The notes beneath the pieces are model-generated. The model saw only the letters and a program-made list of their open reading frames with translations. It had not been told where the DNA came from and did no database searches. From positions 1 through 6,089 of the forward strand of contig JAISRJ010000217.1 in assembly GCA_031273705.1 (NCBI GenBank): a stretch of DNA of 6,089 nt, read 5' to 3'. The DNA comes from Clostridiales bacterium. GTDB taxonomy: Bacteria > Bacillota > Clostridia > Lachnospirales > WQUN01. Within the stretch, counting starts at the first letter, position 1. Every line of letters starts with the position of its first letter. Shown here piece by piece: positions 5,231 through 6,089 of this stretch. A program made the position numbers and the translations under genes.

Positions 5231-5241
5231 GTTAAGCCAAG

Positions 5242-6089
5242 TTATAACAACACTTGCGCCAATACATACGCCAACGGATCCATCGCGTTTAGCGCCTCTT
5301 CCTTTGTGTTCGTCTGCGCGCCGACCTCTAAAAGCATCGACTTGGGCAGCATGTTTAAGCTGTATCTGTACGCGTTTAAATATATTTTTCTGGTAAAATT
5401 CGGATACAAAGAGTTCGCCGTCAATTGCGCGCTAAGGCTTAACGCCAGATTAACCGGTATATATGGGTTTTTAAGAGAATACTCTGTTAGTTCCCCATTC
5501 CTGTTAACCTTACACAATCCGTTAAAAAACATTACCTGCGCGATCGATTGCCCGTTTATAGTCGTCACCAATCGCCTATCGGCGGCTACTCCATCTCTAT
5601 GTAAATCCAACGCGACTTGTATCGAGGGATAATCGCGCAAAATCTGTTCCACTTCCGGTTCCATCCGCTCATAAGCGCCTTGAATACGCGATTTCCCGTT
5701 TACCACGTCGTATCTGCCTGTGTGTTGGATTGTCTCGATGTTATATACATTTGTCAGCAATGACGCGAGTTTTGCGCCGACGCCCATAACACCATCCATC
5801 GGATCGTCGGTATTACTGTCGCTGTACATCTCCCCCGAGTGTGTGTGAAATATCAACACTTTCGGTCCCTCGACAGTATTATCTATCATCAAATTCTGAC
5901 TTAGCAGCGTGTCAACATCAAAATCCTCAGCCGTTAGGGCGGTGCGAGGGTCTACGGTATAAAAATGAGACCGCAAGTAATCCAAGTCTCGCAACTTATC
6001 CACATTATCGTATGTAACAGCCTCTTGTTTGATAGAAGGCATGGTTTCAGAGTTTGTTTCCGGCTCCAAATCGACGTCCCCTACCCCAA
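5242..6089 (-). CDS. spoIIP: Stage II sporulation protein P (SpoIIP), catalytic part, 5' end outside window
   Basis: SpoIIP is the amidase/endopeptidase that, with SpoIID and SpoIIM, digests septal peptidoglycan so that the mother-cell membrane can engulf the forespore. The frame is open to the right edge (visible N-terminus GVGDVDLEPE), so the TTG at 6069 is an internal Leu codon, not a start. About 282 residues are seen. Zinc-site motifs are FHTHSGEMY (His75 and His77, counted from the Leu at 6069), ALDLHRDG (His157) and LLEVGAQTNT (Glu248), in the usual order for the SpoIIP domain. The visible N-terminal part is a polar, acidic stretch like the linker that follows the membrane anchor, which would lie outside the window. 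The gene ends in TAA and converges on the YihY-family gene. It is the best evidence for an endospore former. In such bacteria spoIIP is usually mother-cell controlled; its promoter is not visible. Confidence 0.95.
   Translation of the reverse strand, partial: GVGDVDLEPETNSETMPSIKQEAVTYDNVDKLRDLDYLRSHFYTVDPRTALTAEDFDVDTLLSQNLMIDNTVEGPKVLIFHTHSGEMYSDSNTDDPMDGVMGVGAKLASLLTNVYNIETIQHTGRYDVVNGKSRIQGAYERMEPEVEQILRDYPSIQVALDLHRDGVAADRRLVTTINGQSIAQVMFFNGLCKVNRNGELTEYSLKNPYIPVNLALSLSAQLTANSLYPNFTRKIYLNAYRYSLNMLPKSMLLEVGAQTNTKEEALNAMDPLAYVLAQVLL

Noticed and set aside
5180..5632. 150-residue + strand reading frame antisense to spoIIP
   Set aside because: It covers the conserved SpoIIP catalytic region in antisense and shows no motif of its own.

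Overview
The window comes from a bacterial chromosome, most likely an endospore-forming Firmicute of the clostridial type. The main evidence is the C-terminal catalytic part of SpoIIP, a sporulation cell-wall hydrolase. Strong GGAGG-type ribosome binding sites and the use of TTG and GTG starts fit this. The other genes are ordinary bacterial housekeeping or membrane genes. The lineage below that level cannot be fixed from the sequence. No integrase, transposase, CRISPR array, tRNA or rRNA gene was seen.

Layout from left to right. (1) The 3' half of a class II fructose-bisphosphate aldolase gene (fba) and a small MazG/PRA-PH-like nucleotide pyrophosphohydrolase run on the + strand. (2) They converge on a minus-strand rimM-trmD unit for 16S rRNA/30S maturation and tRNA m1G37 methylation; the gap between holds GC-rich palindromes and a possible insertion-sequence end. 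rimM is split by a one-base frameshift, and trmD has Glu where the known catalytic Asp is expected. The unit lacks its usual neighbours rpsP and rplS and has its own candidate promoter. (3) mntP, a manganese exporter, lies upstream on the same strand and is separated by a strong intrinsic terminator. (4) A divergent intergenic region of 177 bases separates mntP from a + strand pair: a SHOCT-like/DUF4097 protein with an exact 19-residue repeat, and a YihY/BrkB-family membrane protein 18 bases downstream. (5) This pair converges on the minus-strand spoIIP, which runs off the right edge.

The genes are several short transcription units of alternating direction, not one pathway. The points most worth a second look are the rimM frameshift next to an unusual TrmD active site, a small family of GC-rich palindromes at gene 3' ends (one apparently built into the trmD coding end), and the DUF4097-YihY pair. 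I did not find convincing evidence of a wholly new defence or mobile system.
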